This document shows, in pieces, positions 43,835 to 52,284 of a stretch of 64,000 bases of DNA. A program made the position numbers and the translations under genes. The notes beneath the pieces were generated by a model, which was not told where the DNA came from, ran no database searches, and worked only from the letters and a program-made list of their open reading frames with translations. The DNA comes from Nordella sp. HKS 07 (GTDB lineage: Bacteria; Pseudomonadota; Alphaproteobacteria; Rhizobiales; Aestuariivirgaceae): the NCBI RefSeq assembly GCF_011046735.1, contig NZ_CP049258.1, positions 3,676,001 to 3,740,000 on the forward strand, written 5' to 3'. Each line of letters starts with the position of its first letter. Position 1 is the stretch's first letter.

Positions 43835-45574
43835 ATGCGCAAACTCATTGGTCTCTTGTGTCTAGTCGCACTCTCCTTTCTGACCGCGTCCGGAAATGAA
43901 CCGGCCGGCGCGGGCGCGCCGGATAAGGGAATTCTGCGCCTATTGCTTTGGCAAGCTCCAACCTCCCTCAATCCGCATTTCGCCGATGGGGTGAAGGACC
44001 AGACGGCGAGCCGGATCGTCTATGAACCGCTGGCCAGTTTTGATCGCGAGGGCAATCTCGTTCCTTTTCTGGCAGCGGATATCCCCTCGCTTGAGAATGG
44101 TGGAGTTACGCCCGACGGTAAGTCGGTCACCTGGAAGCTCAAGCAAGGTGTGAAATGGTCTGATGGCGCCCCCTTCACCTCGAAAGATGTGGTCTTCACC
44201 TTTCAATATCTGAGCAACCCGGAAGTGAAGGCGGACACACGCGAAAGCTACCGATTGGTCGAGCGTGTCGAGGCGCTTGATGACTATACGGTCAAGGTGA
44301 CGTTCAAAAACGCGAACCCGACCTGGGCGCTCCCGTTTGTCGGCGTCAAGGGGATGATCATCCCGGAGCACATATTCTCGCCCTATAACAATTCGGGCGC
44401 TGCGGATGCCCCCGTCAACTTGCAGCCGGTCGGCACCGGTCCCTATCGTATGACGGAGTTTCGGACCGAGGACGTTCTCCTGATCGGTGAAGACGTCGTA
44501 AACACCGTCAAGATCATCTTTGAGCCCAATGAATTCTACCGCGACAAGGAAAAGCTGGCGTTCAAGCAGATCATTCTTCAGGGCGGCGGCGATGCCACAC
44601 TGAGCGCGCGCGCCGTTCTCAAGGAAGGTGCCGTCGACTATGGTTGGAATCTCCAGGTCGACGACAAGACGTTGACCCAACTCGAATCCGGCGGAACCGG
44701 AAAAGTAATGCCGCTCTTTGGCTCCTATGTCGAGCGCATCGCGTTCAACTTTACCGACCCCAACAAGGCAACTGAAACAGGTGAACGATCAAGCATAAAG
44801 TTTCCACATCCGATCCTCGGCGACAGGAAGGTTCGCGAGGCGCTGACCTACGCGATTGATAGAGAAAAGATCGCCGCACTCTATGGCCGCACCGGTCGGC
44901 CAACGAGCAACATCCTTATGGCGCCCTCCAAGTTCATTTCCAGGAATACCAGCTTTTCATTTGATCTCAAGAAGGCGGCGGATCTCCTCGACAAGGCGGG
45001 GTGGATCGACAGCGACGGAAATGGCGTTCGCGATAAGGACGGTGTCGAGCTGAGTCTCTTATACCAGACGTCAATCAACCCGGTCCGGCAGGCGACTCAG
45101 GACATCGTTCAGGCGGCGCTGGAATCCATTGGAGTTCACGTCGAGAAGAAGATCATAGAAGCGAGCATCTATCTTGGCTCGCAGAATACGAGCACGAATA
45201 CCAGGCGGCACTTCTATGCAGATCTCGAAGAATACGCCTATGGGAACAAGACACCGGATCCCGGCGCGTATATGGCGGGGTGGATATGTGGCGAGGCGGC
45301 GCAGGAACAGAACGGCTGGTCGGGAGCAAACAACAGCAGATACTGCAATCCAGACTACGACGCCCTCTACGAACGGACGATAGGCGAGATCGATCCCGAA
45401 AGGCGCCAGCTCATGTTCATTGAAATGAATGACATGCTCTACGCCGACGCGGCCGTCATCCCTTTGGTGCATTGGGCGGACACCTCAGGCATTTCGAATG
45501 ACCTGGAGGGCTATGATCCGACGCCCTGGGATTCAGAGACCTGGAACATCGCCAACTGGCACCGAAGGCAATGA
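43835..45574 (+). CDS. ABC transporter substrate-binding protein, oligopeptide/opine type (SBP_bac_5)
   Basis: The start at ATG 43835 follows GGGAGG and gives a Sec signal peptide (MRKLIGLLCLVALSFLTASG). The upstream ATG at 43805 is worse. The mature protein, about 555 residues, is a family 5 binding protein: LLLWQAPTSLNPHF, QTASRIVYEPLASFD, PDGKSVTWKLKQGVKWSDGAPFTSKDVVFT and KVREALTYAIDREKIAALYG. It binds peptides, opines or similar compounds in the periplasm. No permease or ATPase genes accompany it. A cyclase with a periplasmic sensor follows 15 bp later, so it may serve as a sensor partner. Confidence 0.9.
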   Translation: MRKLIGLLCLVALSFLTASGNEPAGAGAPDKGILRLLLWQAPTSLNPHFADGVKDQTASRIVYEPLASFDREGNLVPFLAADIPSLENGGVTPDGKSVTWKLKQGVKWSDGAPFTSKDVVFTFQYLSNPEVKADTRESYRLVERVEALDDYTVKVTFKNANPTWALPFVGVKGMIIPEHIFSPYNNSGAADAPVNLQPVGTGPYRMTEFRTEDVLLIGEDVVNTVKIIFEPNEFYRDKEKLAFKQIILQGGGDATLSARAVLKEGAVDYGWNLQVDDKTLTQLESGGTGKVMPLFGSYVERIAFNFTDPNKATETGERSSIKFPHPILGDRKVREALTYAIDREKIAALYGRTGRPTSNILMAPSKFISRNTSFSFDLKKAADLLDKAGWIDSDGNGVRDKDGVELSLLYQTSINPVRQATQDIVQAALESIGVHVEKKIIEASIYLGSQNTSTNTRRHFYADLEEYAYGNKTPDPGAYMAGWICGEAAQEQNGWSGANNSRYCNPDYDALYERTIGEIDPERRQLMFIEMNDMLYADAAVIPLVHWADTSGISNDLEGYDPTPWDSETWNIANWHRRQ

Positions 45575-45589
45575 CACAAGCATTCTGCG

Positions 45590-48343
45590 ATGACTGCCTC
45601 CCAACCTCCCCCCAGCGACGCGCGGCTTGACGGCTCGGACAGCTCCGCGTCGCAATCGGCGCCGGGCGAGAGCCGGCAGAGCGTTGCTTCGGATATGCGC
45701 CGGACGGACAACGATACGGGAGGCGGCTTTCTGCGCCACCTGAATATCGGCCGAAAACTGACGGTCGGATTTGGCCTTCTGGTCTTGCTTACGCTCCTGG
45801 TGACCGGACTGAACTATATCGGCAGTCTCAGGGCGGTGAACCATATCAACCTCACGACTGACCTGCGCGCGCCGAGCGCCCTGGCCTCCGCGCAGGCCCA
45901 GGCGAATCTGCTGCGCATGCTGGGCGAGGTGCGAGGCTATCTGGCGCTCGGGGATCAGACCTACCGTGAGGGTTACAGAGTCGCCAGGATCGCGTTTGAG
46001 GCGGATCTCGCGGAGCTCGACCAGATCATTCAGGCCAACAGGTTGAGCAATGCCAGCTTGATCTCGCCCACCGTTCTCGAGAGCGTGGCGGAGCTCAAAG
46101 CCAGTGTCGCCAAATGGCAGAATCTGCCCGATCAGCTGTTCGCGTTGCGCGACGATCAGCTGCGCAGGGAGCCGGCGTTGAAAATTCTGGTGGTCCAGGG
46201 CACGCCGCTCATAGCGGCGACCGTCGCGACGACCAATAGCATGATGAATGCTCAGCGGCGGCGCGAGCCCACGGCCGCTAACACCTCGCTTCTGGCTGAC
46301 CTTGCTGCCTTCCAAAGTTCCTTCTATGCCATGGTTGCTGGCCTCCGCGGCTATGTGACGACGAAGCGCGATCCATTCAAGTTCGAGTATCAATCGAACA
46401 TTTCGATCAACGATGCGGCCTGGGCCAATCTTCTGCGCCAACAACAACAGCTTGATACCTCGCAGCAGACCCTGCTGGCCAGTCTGAAGCGGAGTCGCGA
46501 GAAATTCCTGCTCCTCCCGCCCCAGATGTTTGCTGCGGTCGAGGGCGAGCATGCTCAGGAGGATCTCTATCTGTTCCGCGCCCAGGCGGTGCCGCTGGCG
46601 GAGAATATGTTGGCGCTTCTCACGAAAATCGCCGACGAGGAGCAGCGTCTGCTTCAGAGCGATCTCGATGCCGGCCGTGGACAGTTGCTGTTCTCCCAAA
46701 GGACTATACTTGTCGGTGGTGTCACGGCGGTCCTGCTTGGAATGGCGTTGGCTTATGTTTTCCGTAACAATATTGCCGGCCCTATACGCCGGTTGACGAG
46801 CGTAGCTGAACGCATCGGAGCCGGCGACCTTTCCGCCCGCGCCGATGTCGAATCCGAGGATGAGATCGGACATCTGGCGGAGACGTTCAACAGCATGACG
46901 GTGCAACTGTCGGATAGCGTGACGAATCTGGAACGGCGGCGCCGGGAGCAGGAAGGGTTGGCCAAACGATTCCGGCGGCAAAGCGAGTATCTCGGCGCCT
47001 TGCATGACACGGGCCTCGGATTGGTCAGTCGTCTGGATGTGACGGAACTGCTGGCGGATCTCGTGTCGCGCGCCGGAAAGCTGCTCGGTACTCGAAACGG
47101 ATTTGTGTATCTTGCCGATGAAGCAGGAACCCGCCTTGAACGACGCGTAGGTGTAGGCGTCTATGCCGACTCGATCGGCCAGAAGCTCGATCGCAATGAA
47201 GGTGTTGCCGGCCGCGTCTGGGCGTCCGGCCAGGCGCTCGTTATCAATGACTATGACAGATGGGAGGGACGTCCGGCGGCCGCCGCGGCGCTCGGCTTGA
47301 CGATCCGTTCTTGCATGGGGGTGCCGTTGACCTCGGGCGGTGACACCATCGGAGTGCTCGGAATGGCGTACGATTCTTCGTCCGACCTTCAGTTTGGGCA
47401 GGAGGAGGTGGAGCTTCTGAGCCGGTTTGCGCAGCTTGCATCGATCTCCCTCGACAACGCCCGGCTCTACGCGGCGAGTCAGCATTCGAAACAGCGCGCC
47501 GAGGAAGCGAGCAGTCTTGTGGGCGAGCAAAACAAGGTGCTGCAATCGCTATCGACCAAACTTTCGAAATATCTGTCGCCGCAAGTTTACACATCAATCT
47601 TCACCGGCCGGCAGAATGTCGAAATCTCCTCGAAACGGAAGAAGCTTACCGTCTTTTTCTCAGACATCGCGGATTTCACGGCAACGACAGACGCGCTTGA
47701 ATCCGAAGAGCTGACTGGTCTGTTGAACCGTTACTTGACCGAAATGTCCGCTATCGCACTCTCCCACGGAGCAACAATAGACAAGTATGTGGGCGATGCC
47801 ATTCTGGCCTTCTTTGGCGACCCCGAGACGAAAGGCGTCAAGGAAGACGCGCTCGCTTGCGTCCAGATGGCGATCGCAATGCAACGTCGAATGATCGAGC
47901 TTCGCGCCGAGTGGCTTGATGTCGGTCTGGAGAAACCGTTTCAATTGAGGATTGGCATAAACACCGGCTTCTGTACGGTCGGCAATTTCGGCAGTGAAAC
48001 CAGAATGGACTACACCATCATCGGAAATGAGGTGAATTTAGCGTCGCGTCTCCAATCCCACGCCGAATTGGGCGGCATTCTTATTAGTCATGAAACCTAT
48101 TCTCTGGTGAAGGAAGAAGTCATCGCCGAGGAATTGCGCCCCATCAATGCCAAGGGTTTCGCCGATCCGGTGCGAACCTATAGTGTCCGAAGCGTGGACT
48201 TTGCTGCTGTCGATGAAAATCGGACAATTCAGCACCGTCGCGAGGGAATACGAATTGAGGTGGAACTGGACAAGCTTTCCGGGAAGTCTCGACAGAAAGC
48301 TATCGAAATGGTGGAGAAGGTTCTGGCGAGGTTGCGGGCATGA
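45590..48343 (+). CDS. Membrane-bound adenylate/guanylate cyclase with HAMP and GAF domains
   Basis: The product has 917 residues. A disordered N-terminus is followed by TM1 (about 55-80), a periplasmic region of roughly 290 residues rich in helices, TM2 (about 365-388), HAMP (about 388-445: RIGAGDLSARADVESEDEIG), a coiled-coil, GAF (about 465-615) and a class III nucleotide cyclase (about 680-850) with FFSDIADFTATTDAL, YVGDAILAFFGDPE and NLASRLQSHAELGG. Both metal-binding aspartates are present. It would make cAMP or cGMP in response to a periplasmic or GAF ligand. It is 15 bp behind the binding-protein gene and is probably co-transcribed with it. Confidence 0.92.
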   Translation: MTASQPPPSDARLDGSDSSASQSAPGESRQSVASDMRRTDNDTGGGFLRHLNIGRKLTVGFGLLVLLTLLVTGLNYIGSLRAVNHINLTTDLRAPSALASAQAQANLLRMLGEVRGYLALGDQTYREGYRVARIAFEADLAELDQIIQANRLSNASLISPTVLESVAELKASVAKWQNLPDQLFALRDDQLRREPALKILVVQGTPLIAATVATTNSMMNAQRRREPTAANTSLLADLAAFQSSFYAMVAGLRGYVTTKRDPFKFEYQSNISINDAAWANLLRQQQQLDTSQQTLLASLKRSREKFLLLPPQMFAAVEGEHAQEDLYLFRAQAVPLAENMLALLTKIADEEQRLLQSDLDAGRGQLLFSQRTILVGGVTAVLLGMALAYVFRNNIAGPIRRLTSVAERIGAGDLSARADVESEDEIGHLAETFNSMTVQLSDSVTNLERRRREQEGLAKRFRRQSEYLGALHDTGLGLVSRLDVTELLADLVSRAGKLLGTRNGFVYLADEAGTRLERRVGVGVYADSIGQKLDRNEGVAGRVWASGQALVINDYDRWEGRPAAAAALGLTIRSCMGVPLTSGGDTIGVLGMAYDSSSDLQFGQEEVELLSRFAQLASISLDNARLYAASQHSKQRAEEASSLVGEQNKVLQSLSTKLSKYLSPQVYTSIFTGRQNVEISSKRKKLTVFFSDIADFTATTDALESEELTGLLNRYLTEMSAIALSHGATIDKYVGDAILAFFGDPETKGVKEDALACVQMAIAMQRRMIELRAEWLDVGLEKPFQLRIGINTGFCTVGNFGSETRMDYTIIGNEVNLASRLQSHAELGGILISHETYSLVKEEVIAEELRPINAKGFADPVRTYSVRSVDFAAVDENRTIQHRREGIRIEVELDKLSGKSRQKAIEMVEKVLARLRA

Positions 48344-48380
48344 GCCCGCGGCCCTCGCAGCCGCGAGACATTGATCGAAG

Positions 48381-48490
48381 TCTCTGGAGCGTCGGGCCGA
48401 AAAGTGCCAAGCGATTTGCGGATAATCTGATGCGCAAATCAAAGAGTTGGGGCGCCGGACCGAATTAATGTAAGCGTCTGGGGCTCTAGA
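48381..48490 (+). repeat. Dispersed intergenic repeat, copy C
   Basis: Contains GCCGAAAAGTGCCAAGCG, TGCGGATAATC, the core GATGCGCAAATCAAAGAG, GGCGCCGGACCGAATT and GCGTCTGGGGC, aligned with copies B and D. It lies between the cyclase and GFA genes. Confidence 0.65.
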
Positions 48491-48501
48491 GGAGGCGCAG
48501 C

Positions 48502-48894
48502 ATGGACCGATTTACTGGCGGTTGCCTGTGCGGCAACGTCCGATTTGCAGCGTCGGGACTCCCATACCGGGTCGGCCTATGTCACTGTCTCGACTGCCGC
48601 AAGCATCACGGGGCACTGTTTCACGCTTCCGCGATATTCCCTCAGGACGCGGTGACGATCGATGGCGAAACACGCGACTATGCCGGGCGGTTTTTTTGTC
48701 CCCGCTGCGGCTCCCCCGTTTTCGCACGCACCGCCGACGAAATCGAAGTGAACTTGGGCTCCCTGGATGCCCCTGACCAACTTATGCCAACCTATGAAAG
48801 CTGGATCATCCGTCGCGAATCCTGGTTGCCGCCATTTCCGATCAAGAGACGATACGATCGCGATCGTGACGTCACCAGTCGCTTTGAGGATTAG
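48502..48894 (+). CDS. GFA (glutathione-dependent formaldehyde-activating) family protein
   Basis: The product has 130 residues. Zinc-binding cysteines stand in GGCLCGNVRF (near residue 8), HCLDCRKHHGALFHASAIF and FFCPRCGSPVF. This is the centromere V/GFA-type CxC...CxxC...CxxC fold. Named for Gfa from Paracoccus, which aids the reaction of formaldehyde with glutathione, most members have no tested function. A GAGGAGGCGCAGC-like sequence precedes the ATG. It stands between a repeat copy and an epoxide hydrolase gene. Confidence 0.9.
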   Translation: MDRFTGGCLCGNVRFAASGLPYRVGLCHCLDCRKHHGALFHASAIFPQDAVTIDGETRDYAGRFFCPRCGSPVFARTADEIEVNLGSLDAPDQLMPTYESWIIRRESWLPPFPIKRRYDRDRDVTSRFED

Positions 48895-48971
48895 GTCGCG
48901 CGACCGGTATCGCAGAGACCGTCGTGCAATGTTACCGTATCCGGCCAGTTCCGAGAACATAGGAGGATGTC

Positions 48972-50258
48972 ATGTCAATGAACTCGCCATCGCCTACACG
49001 TCGTGAACTCCTTGCCGCCGCGGTTGCCGCAGGCGCTGTCGGCATGCTTCCTGGAACCCTCCAGGCCGCGACCGGAAGCGATGCCATCCGTCCCTTCACG
49101 ATCAGTGTACCGGATGATCAGCTTGCCGACCTGCGCCGGCGTTTAGATGCGACCAAGTGGCCCGAAGGGGAAACGGTCAAGGATTCATCGCAAGGCGTGC
49201 AGCTGGCGACAATCCGGAAGCTCGCGCAGTATTGGGCAACGGATTATGATTGGCGCAAGATCGAGGCGCGGCTGAAGGCGCTTCCGCAGTTCGAAACCGA
49301 GATCGACGGGCTCGACATCCATTTCATTCACGTGCGGTCGAAGCAAGAGAATGCGCTGCCGGTCATCATCACGCATGGATGGCCGGGCTCGATCCTCGAG
49401 CAGCTCAAGATCATCGAACCGCTGACCGATCCGACGGCCCATGGCGGAACTGCGGCGGATGCGTTCGATGTGGTCATTCCGTCGCTGCCGGGTCATGGCT
49501 ACTCGGCCAAGCCGGAAACGACCGGCTGGGATCCCCAGCGCATCGCCCGCGCCTGGGTCGTCTTGATGGAGCGCCTCGGCTACACACACTATGTCGCGCA
49601 AGGCGGCGACTGGGGTGACGCCGTGACGGAGCAGATGGCTTTACTGACCCCGCCGGGACTGCTCGGCATTCATGTCAATATGCCGGCCACTGTTCCAGAC
49701 GATGTGGCGAAGGCCCTCACTGTCGGCGGCCCGCCACCGTCCGGCCTCTCGGCCGACGAACAAAAGGCCTATGACGAGCTCAACACCTTCTACAAGCACG
49801 GCCTGGGCTATGCGATCGAGATGAGCAACCGACCCCAGACGCTTTACGGGATTGTCGATTCACCCGTTGGCATGGCCGCGTGGATGATCGATCACGACGA
49901 AAAGAGCTATCAGCTGATCGCGCGCGTTTTCGATGGACATCCGGAAGGCCTCACACGAGATGACATTCTCGACAACGCCACGCTCTATTGGCTGACGAAC
50001 ACCTCGATCTCGGCCGCGCGTCTCTATTGGGAAAGCAAGCTCGCCTTCTTTGCACCGAAGAATGTCACCATTCCCGTCGCGGTGAGTGTTTTTCCCGACG
50101 AGCTCTACGAGGCGCCGCGGAGCTGGGCCGAGCGGGCCTATCCCAAGCTCATCCATTACAACAGGCTTCCCAAGGGCGGCCACTTCGCCGCCTGGGAGCA
50201 GCCGGAGCTCCTGACCTCGGAGCTTCGCACTGCCTTCAAGCCACTGCGCGAGGGTTAG
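48972..50258 (+). CDS. Exported epoxide hydrolase, paralogue 1
   Basis: The product has 428 residues. A Tat-like signal, PTRRELLAAAVAAGAVGMLPG, precedes an epoxide hydrolase N-terminal domain (RPFTISVPDDQLADLRRRL, about residues 35-145) and an alpha/beta hydrolase. The oxyanion-hole motif is ITHGWPGS, and the nucleophile is Asp213 in AQGGDWGD. The late histidine is in KGGHFAAWEQPE. These are hallmarks of soluble epoxide hydrolases (microsomal-like). Export suggests action on environmental epoxides or juvenile-hormone-like compounds. It is about 60% identical by eye to the paralogue at 57116. Confidence 0.92.
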   Translation: MSMNSPSPTRRELLAAAVAAGAVGMLPGTLQAATGSDAIRPFTISVPDDQLADLRRRLDATKWPEGETVKDSSQGVQLATIRKLAQYWATDYDWRKIEARLKALPQFETEIDGLDIHFIHVRSKQENALPVIITHGWPGSILEQLKIIEPLTDPTAHGGTAADAFDVVIPSLPGHGYSAKPETTGWDPQRIARAWVVLMERLGYTHYVAQGGDWGDAVTEQMALLTPPGLLGIHVNMPATVPDDVAKALTVGGPPPSGLSADEQKAYDELNTFYKHGLGYAIEMSNRPQTLYGIVDSPVGMAAWMIDHDEKSYQLIARVFDGHPEGLTRDDILDNATLYWLTNTSISAARLYWESKLAFFAPKNVTIPVAVSVFPDELYEAPRSWAERAYPKLIHYNRLPKGGHFAAWEQPELLTSELRTAFKPLREG

Positions 50259-50262
50259 CCTA

Positions 50263-50916
50263 TCACTGTTGTGGCCGGCATCCGTCCAGGAAGAGGCGTG
50301 CGCAGGTGCGTGCCCGCTTGACGATCTCGGCGTGATCGGGCGGCGCGCGCAGGCCCAGCATGATGGCGCGCTGCGGCTCCATGATCATCATGCCCCTCAG
50401 CATGCCGACGGCGGTTGCGGTATCATCGATCGCGATTTCGCCGCGGTCGCGTTGTCGCATGAGCCATCCCTCCATGGATTGGGTGGTGCGACGCAGCGCA
50501 AGCTCGTTGAAGGCGGCGGCAATCTCGGGAAAGCGATCGCATTCGGCCAGGACGAGGCGGAGGCTCGAGACTGTGTCCGGGTCGAAGGTCAAGGTGCCAT
50601 AGGTGATCAGGATATGCTCGAGCGCCTCATCCACGGGCAGTCCGTCGAGATGTTTCTCGTCCATCTCCAGGATAAATCGGGAAATGCGCTCCGAGATGAC
50701 GTTCTGGAATAATTCGGCCTTGGTCGGGATCAGGCGGTACATGGTTTTGGTCGAGACGCCGGCGCGCTCGGCCACGCGGCCCATGCTGGCGCCGGCATAG
50801 CCGCTAGCATGAAATTCCTGGCGGGCCGCCTGGAGGATCAGTTCCCGCGTCTCCTCATCGGGCCGGGTTTGCGGGCGTCCACGGGGGCGTTTTGCAACTT
50901 TCGTATTAAGGACCAT
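50263..50916 (-). CDS. TetR-family transcriptional repressor
   Basis: The ATG at 50916 is chosen. The frame is open far upstream but overlaps the divergent HlyD gene. About 217 residues carry a TetR helix-turn-helix at about 20-66 (ILQAARQEFHASGYAGASMGRVAERAGVSTKTMYRLIPTKAELFQNVI) and an all-helical ligand domain. The N-terminus is basic (KRPRGRPQTRPDEE). It is divergent from the EmrAB-like pump with a 120-bp space that holds an inverted repeat, so it is almost certainly the pump repressor. Confidence 0.9.
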   Translation of the reverse strand: MVLNTKVAKRPRGRPQTRPDEETRELILQAARQEFHASGYAGASMGRVAERAGVSTKTMYRLIPTKAELFQNVISERISRFILEMDEKHLDGLPVDEALEHILITYGTLTFDPDTVSSLRLVLAECDRFPEIAAAFNELALRRTTQSMEGWLMRQRDRGEIAIDDTATAVGMLRGMMIMEPQRAIMLGLRAPPDHAEIVKRARTCARLFLDGCRPQQ

Positions 50917-50921
50917 AATCG

Positions 50922-50986
50922 TTTTCCAAATTCTCTTGACAACTGGCTTCGCGCGGATTATTTGGGAAAATATCAGTTTTCCTAAA
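50922..50986. promoter_or_regulatory. Control region between TetR and the efflux pump
   Basis: Arms TTTGGGAAAA (50961-50970) and TTTTCCTAAA (50977-50986) form an inverted repeat with one mismatch and a 6-bp centre, and a half-site GTTTTCCAAA lies at 50921-50930. TTGACA at 50936-50941 followed 16-17 bp later by TTATTTG is a plausible rightward promoter that the repeat would block. Confidence 0.5.
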
Positions 50987-51036
50987 AAGAGCAAGCCGGA
51001 ATTTCGGCCCTCGCAGTGCAGGAAAGGTTCGGTCCC

Positions 51037-52248
51037 ATGAGCAAGCATGAAGCAGCTTTTACGGTGGAAAAGACCGTTCCGGCCGCCGAAGCGGTACCCG
51101 GCATCATGATGCCGGAGGAAGCTCACCTTCCCCTTCCAGTGGAACCGGCGACTATGCCGAAAGCGGGCCTCAAGCGCTGGCTGCGCGTGGCACTCTTCGC
51201 CGGCGTCGCCGTCGCCGCCCTCACAGGCGCCGCCGATTATGGATGGGACTACTGGACGGTTGGCCGCTTCCTGGTTTCCACGGATGATGCCTATGTCAAG
51301 GCCGACAGCACGACGATCGCGCCCAGAGTATCGGGCTATATCGCGGCCGTGCTCGTCAATGACAACCAGCCGGTGAAAGCCGGGGAGATCCTGGCCCGCA
51401 TCGATGACCGCGACTTCAAGGTTGCCCTTGAGCAGGCCCAGGCCCAGGTCGCGTCGGCCGAAGCCAATATCGCCAATAAGCAGGCGGCTCTTGTCGCCAA
51501 ACAGGCCGAGATCGATGCGGCCCGGGCAACGGTCGTGGTCGACCAGGCCAATCAAACCTTCGCCACGCAGGAAAACGAGCGTTATGCCGAGCTGGCGAAG
51601 AAGGGCTTCGGTACGGTTCAGAACGCGCAGCAGGCGGCCTCCCGCCTGGACGCCGCCCGCGCGGCGGTCGCGCGCGACACGGCGGTGCTCGCCAATACCA
51701 CCAAAGAGCTCGATGTCAGCAGGGCCGAGGTCGCCCAGGCGCAGGCGTCGCTCGCCGCCGCCAAAGCGGGTGAGGACCAGGCCCAACTGAACCTCTCTTA
51801 CACGACCCTCGTCGCGCCCATCGACGGCCTGATCGGGAACCGCACCTTGCGCGTCGGTCAGTATGTCCAGGCCGGCACGCAGCTCATGGCGGTCGTACCG
51901 ACCCATGACGCCTATATCATCGCCAATTACAAGGAGACCCAGCTCACCGACGTCCATGCCGGACAATCGGTGGAGGTCGAGGTCGACACCTTCCCAGGAA
52001 AGGTCTTCAAGGGCCATGTCGACAGTCTCTCGCCGGCGAGCGGCCAGGAATTCGCGCTTCTGCCCCCGGACAACGCGACCGGCAACTTCACCAAGGTCGT
52101 GCAGCGCATCCCGGTGAAAATCGTGCTAGACCAGGGGAGCCCGCTATCGATCGTGCTCCGGCCCGGCATGTCGGTCTATCCGACCATTGACACGAAAACC
52201 GGCGAGACGACCCGGCTCGCCTCGTCATCCTCCGACGCGATCAACTGA
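51037..52248 (+). CDS. HlyD/EmrA-type membrane fusion protein
   Basis: The ATG at 51037 has GGAAAGG upstream. The frame is open to 51016. About 403 residues comprise a cytoplasmic tail, one membrane helix (WLRVALFAGVAVAALTGAA, about residues 48-70), a lipoyl-like half (STDDAYVKADSTTIAPRVSGYI), a long coiled coil (about 120-220, alanine- and glutamine-rich), the second lipoyl half (LVAPIDGLIGNRTLRVGQYV) and a beta-barrel domain. This is the adaptor subunit of an EmrAB-TolC-like drug efflux system. The next gene, 36 bp downstream, is the EmrB-like pump. Confidence 0.92.
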   Translation: MSKHEAAFTVEKTVPAAEAVPGIMMPEEAHLPLPVEPATMPKAGLKRWLRVALFAGVAVAALTGAADYGWDYWTVGRFLVSTDDAYVKADSTTIAPRVSGYIAAVLVNDNQPVKAGEILARIDDRDFKVALEQAQAQVASAEANIANKQAALVAKQAEIDAARATVVVDQANQTFATQENERYAELAKKGFGTVQNAQQAASRLDAARAAVARDTAVLANTTKELDVSRAEVAQAQASLAAAKAGEDQAQLNLSYTTLVAPIDGLIGNRTLRVGQYVQAGTQLMAVVPTHDAYIIANYKETQLTDVHAGQSVEVEVDTFPGKVFKGHVDSLSPASGQEFALLPPDNATGNFTKVVQRIPVKIVLDQGSPLSIVLRPGMSVYPTIDTKTGETTRLASSSSDAIN

Positions 52249-52284
52249 GGCGGTCACGCACAGAAGGCATGGCGGGAGGCTGCG

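Noticed and set aside
45533-47545. Open frame of 670 codons on the minus strand opposite the cyclase
   Set aside because: The cyclase domains on the plus strand are unmistakable. The antisense frame has no recognisable motif.
50263-52017. A 584-codon minus-strand frame suggesting a long TetR fusion
   Set aside because: TetR begins at 50916. The rest is antisense to the HlyD gene.
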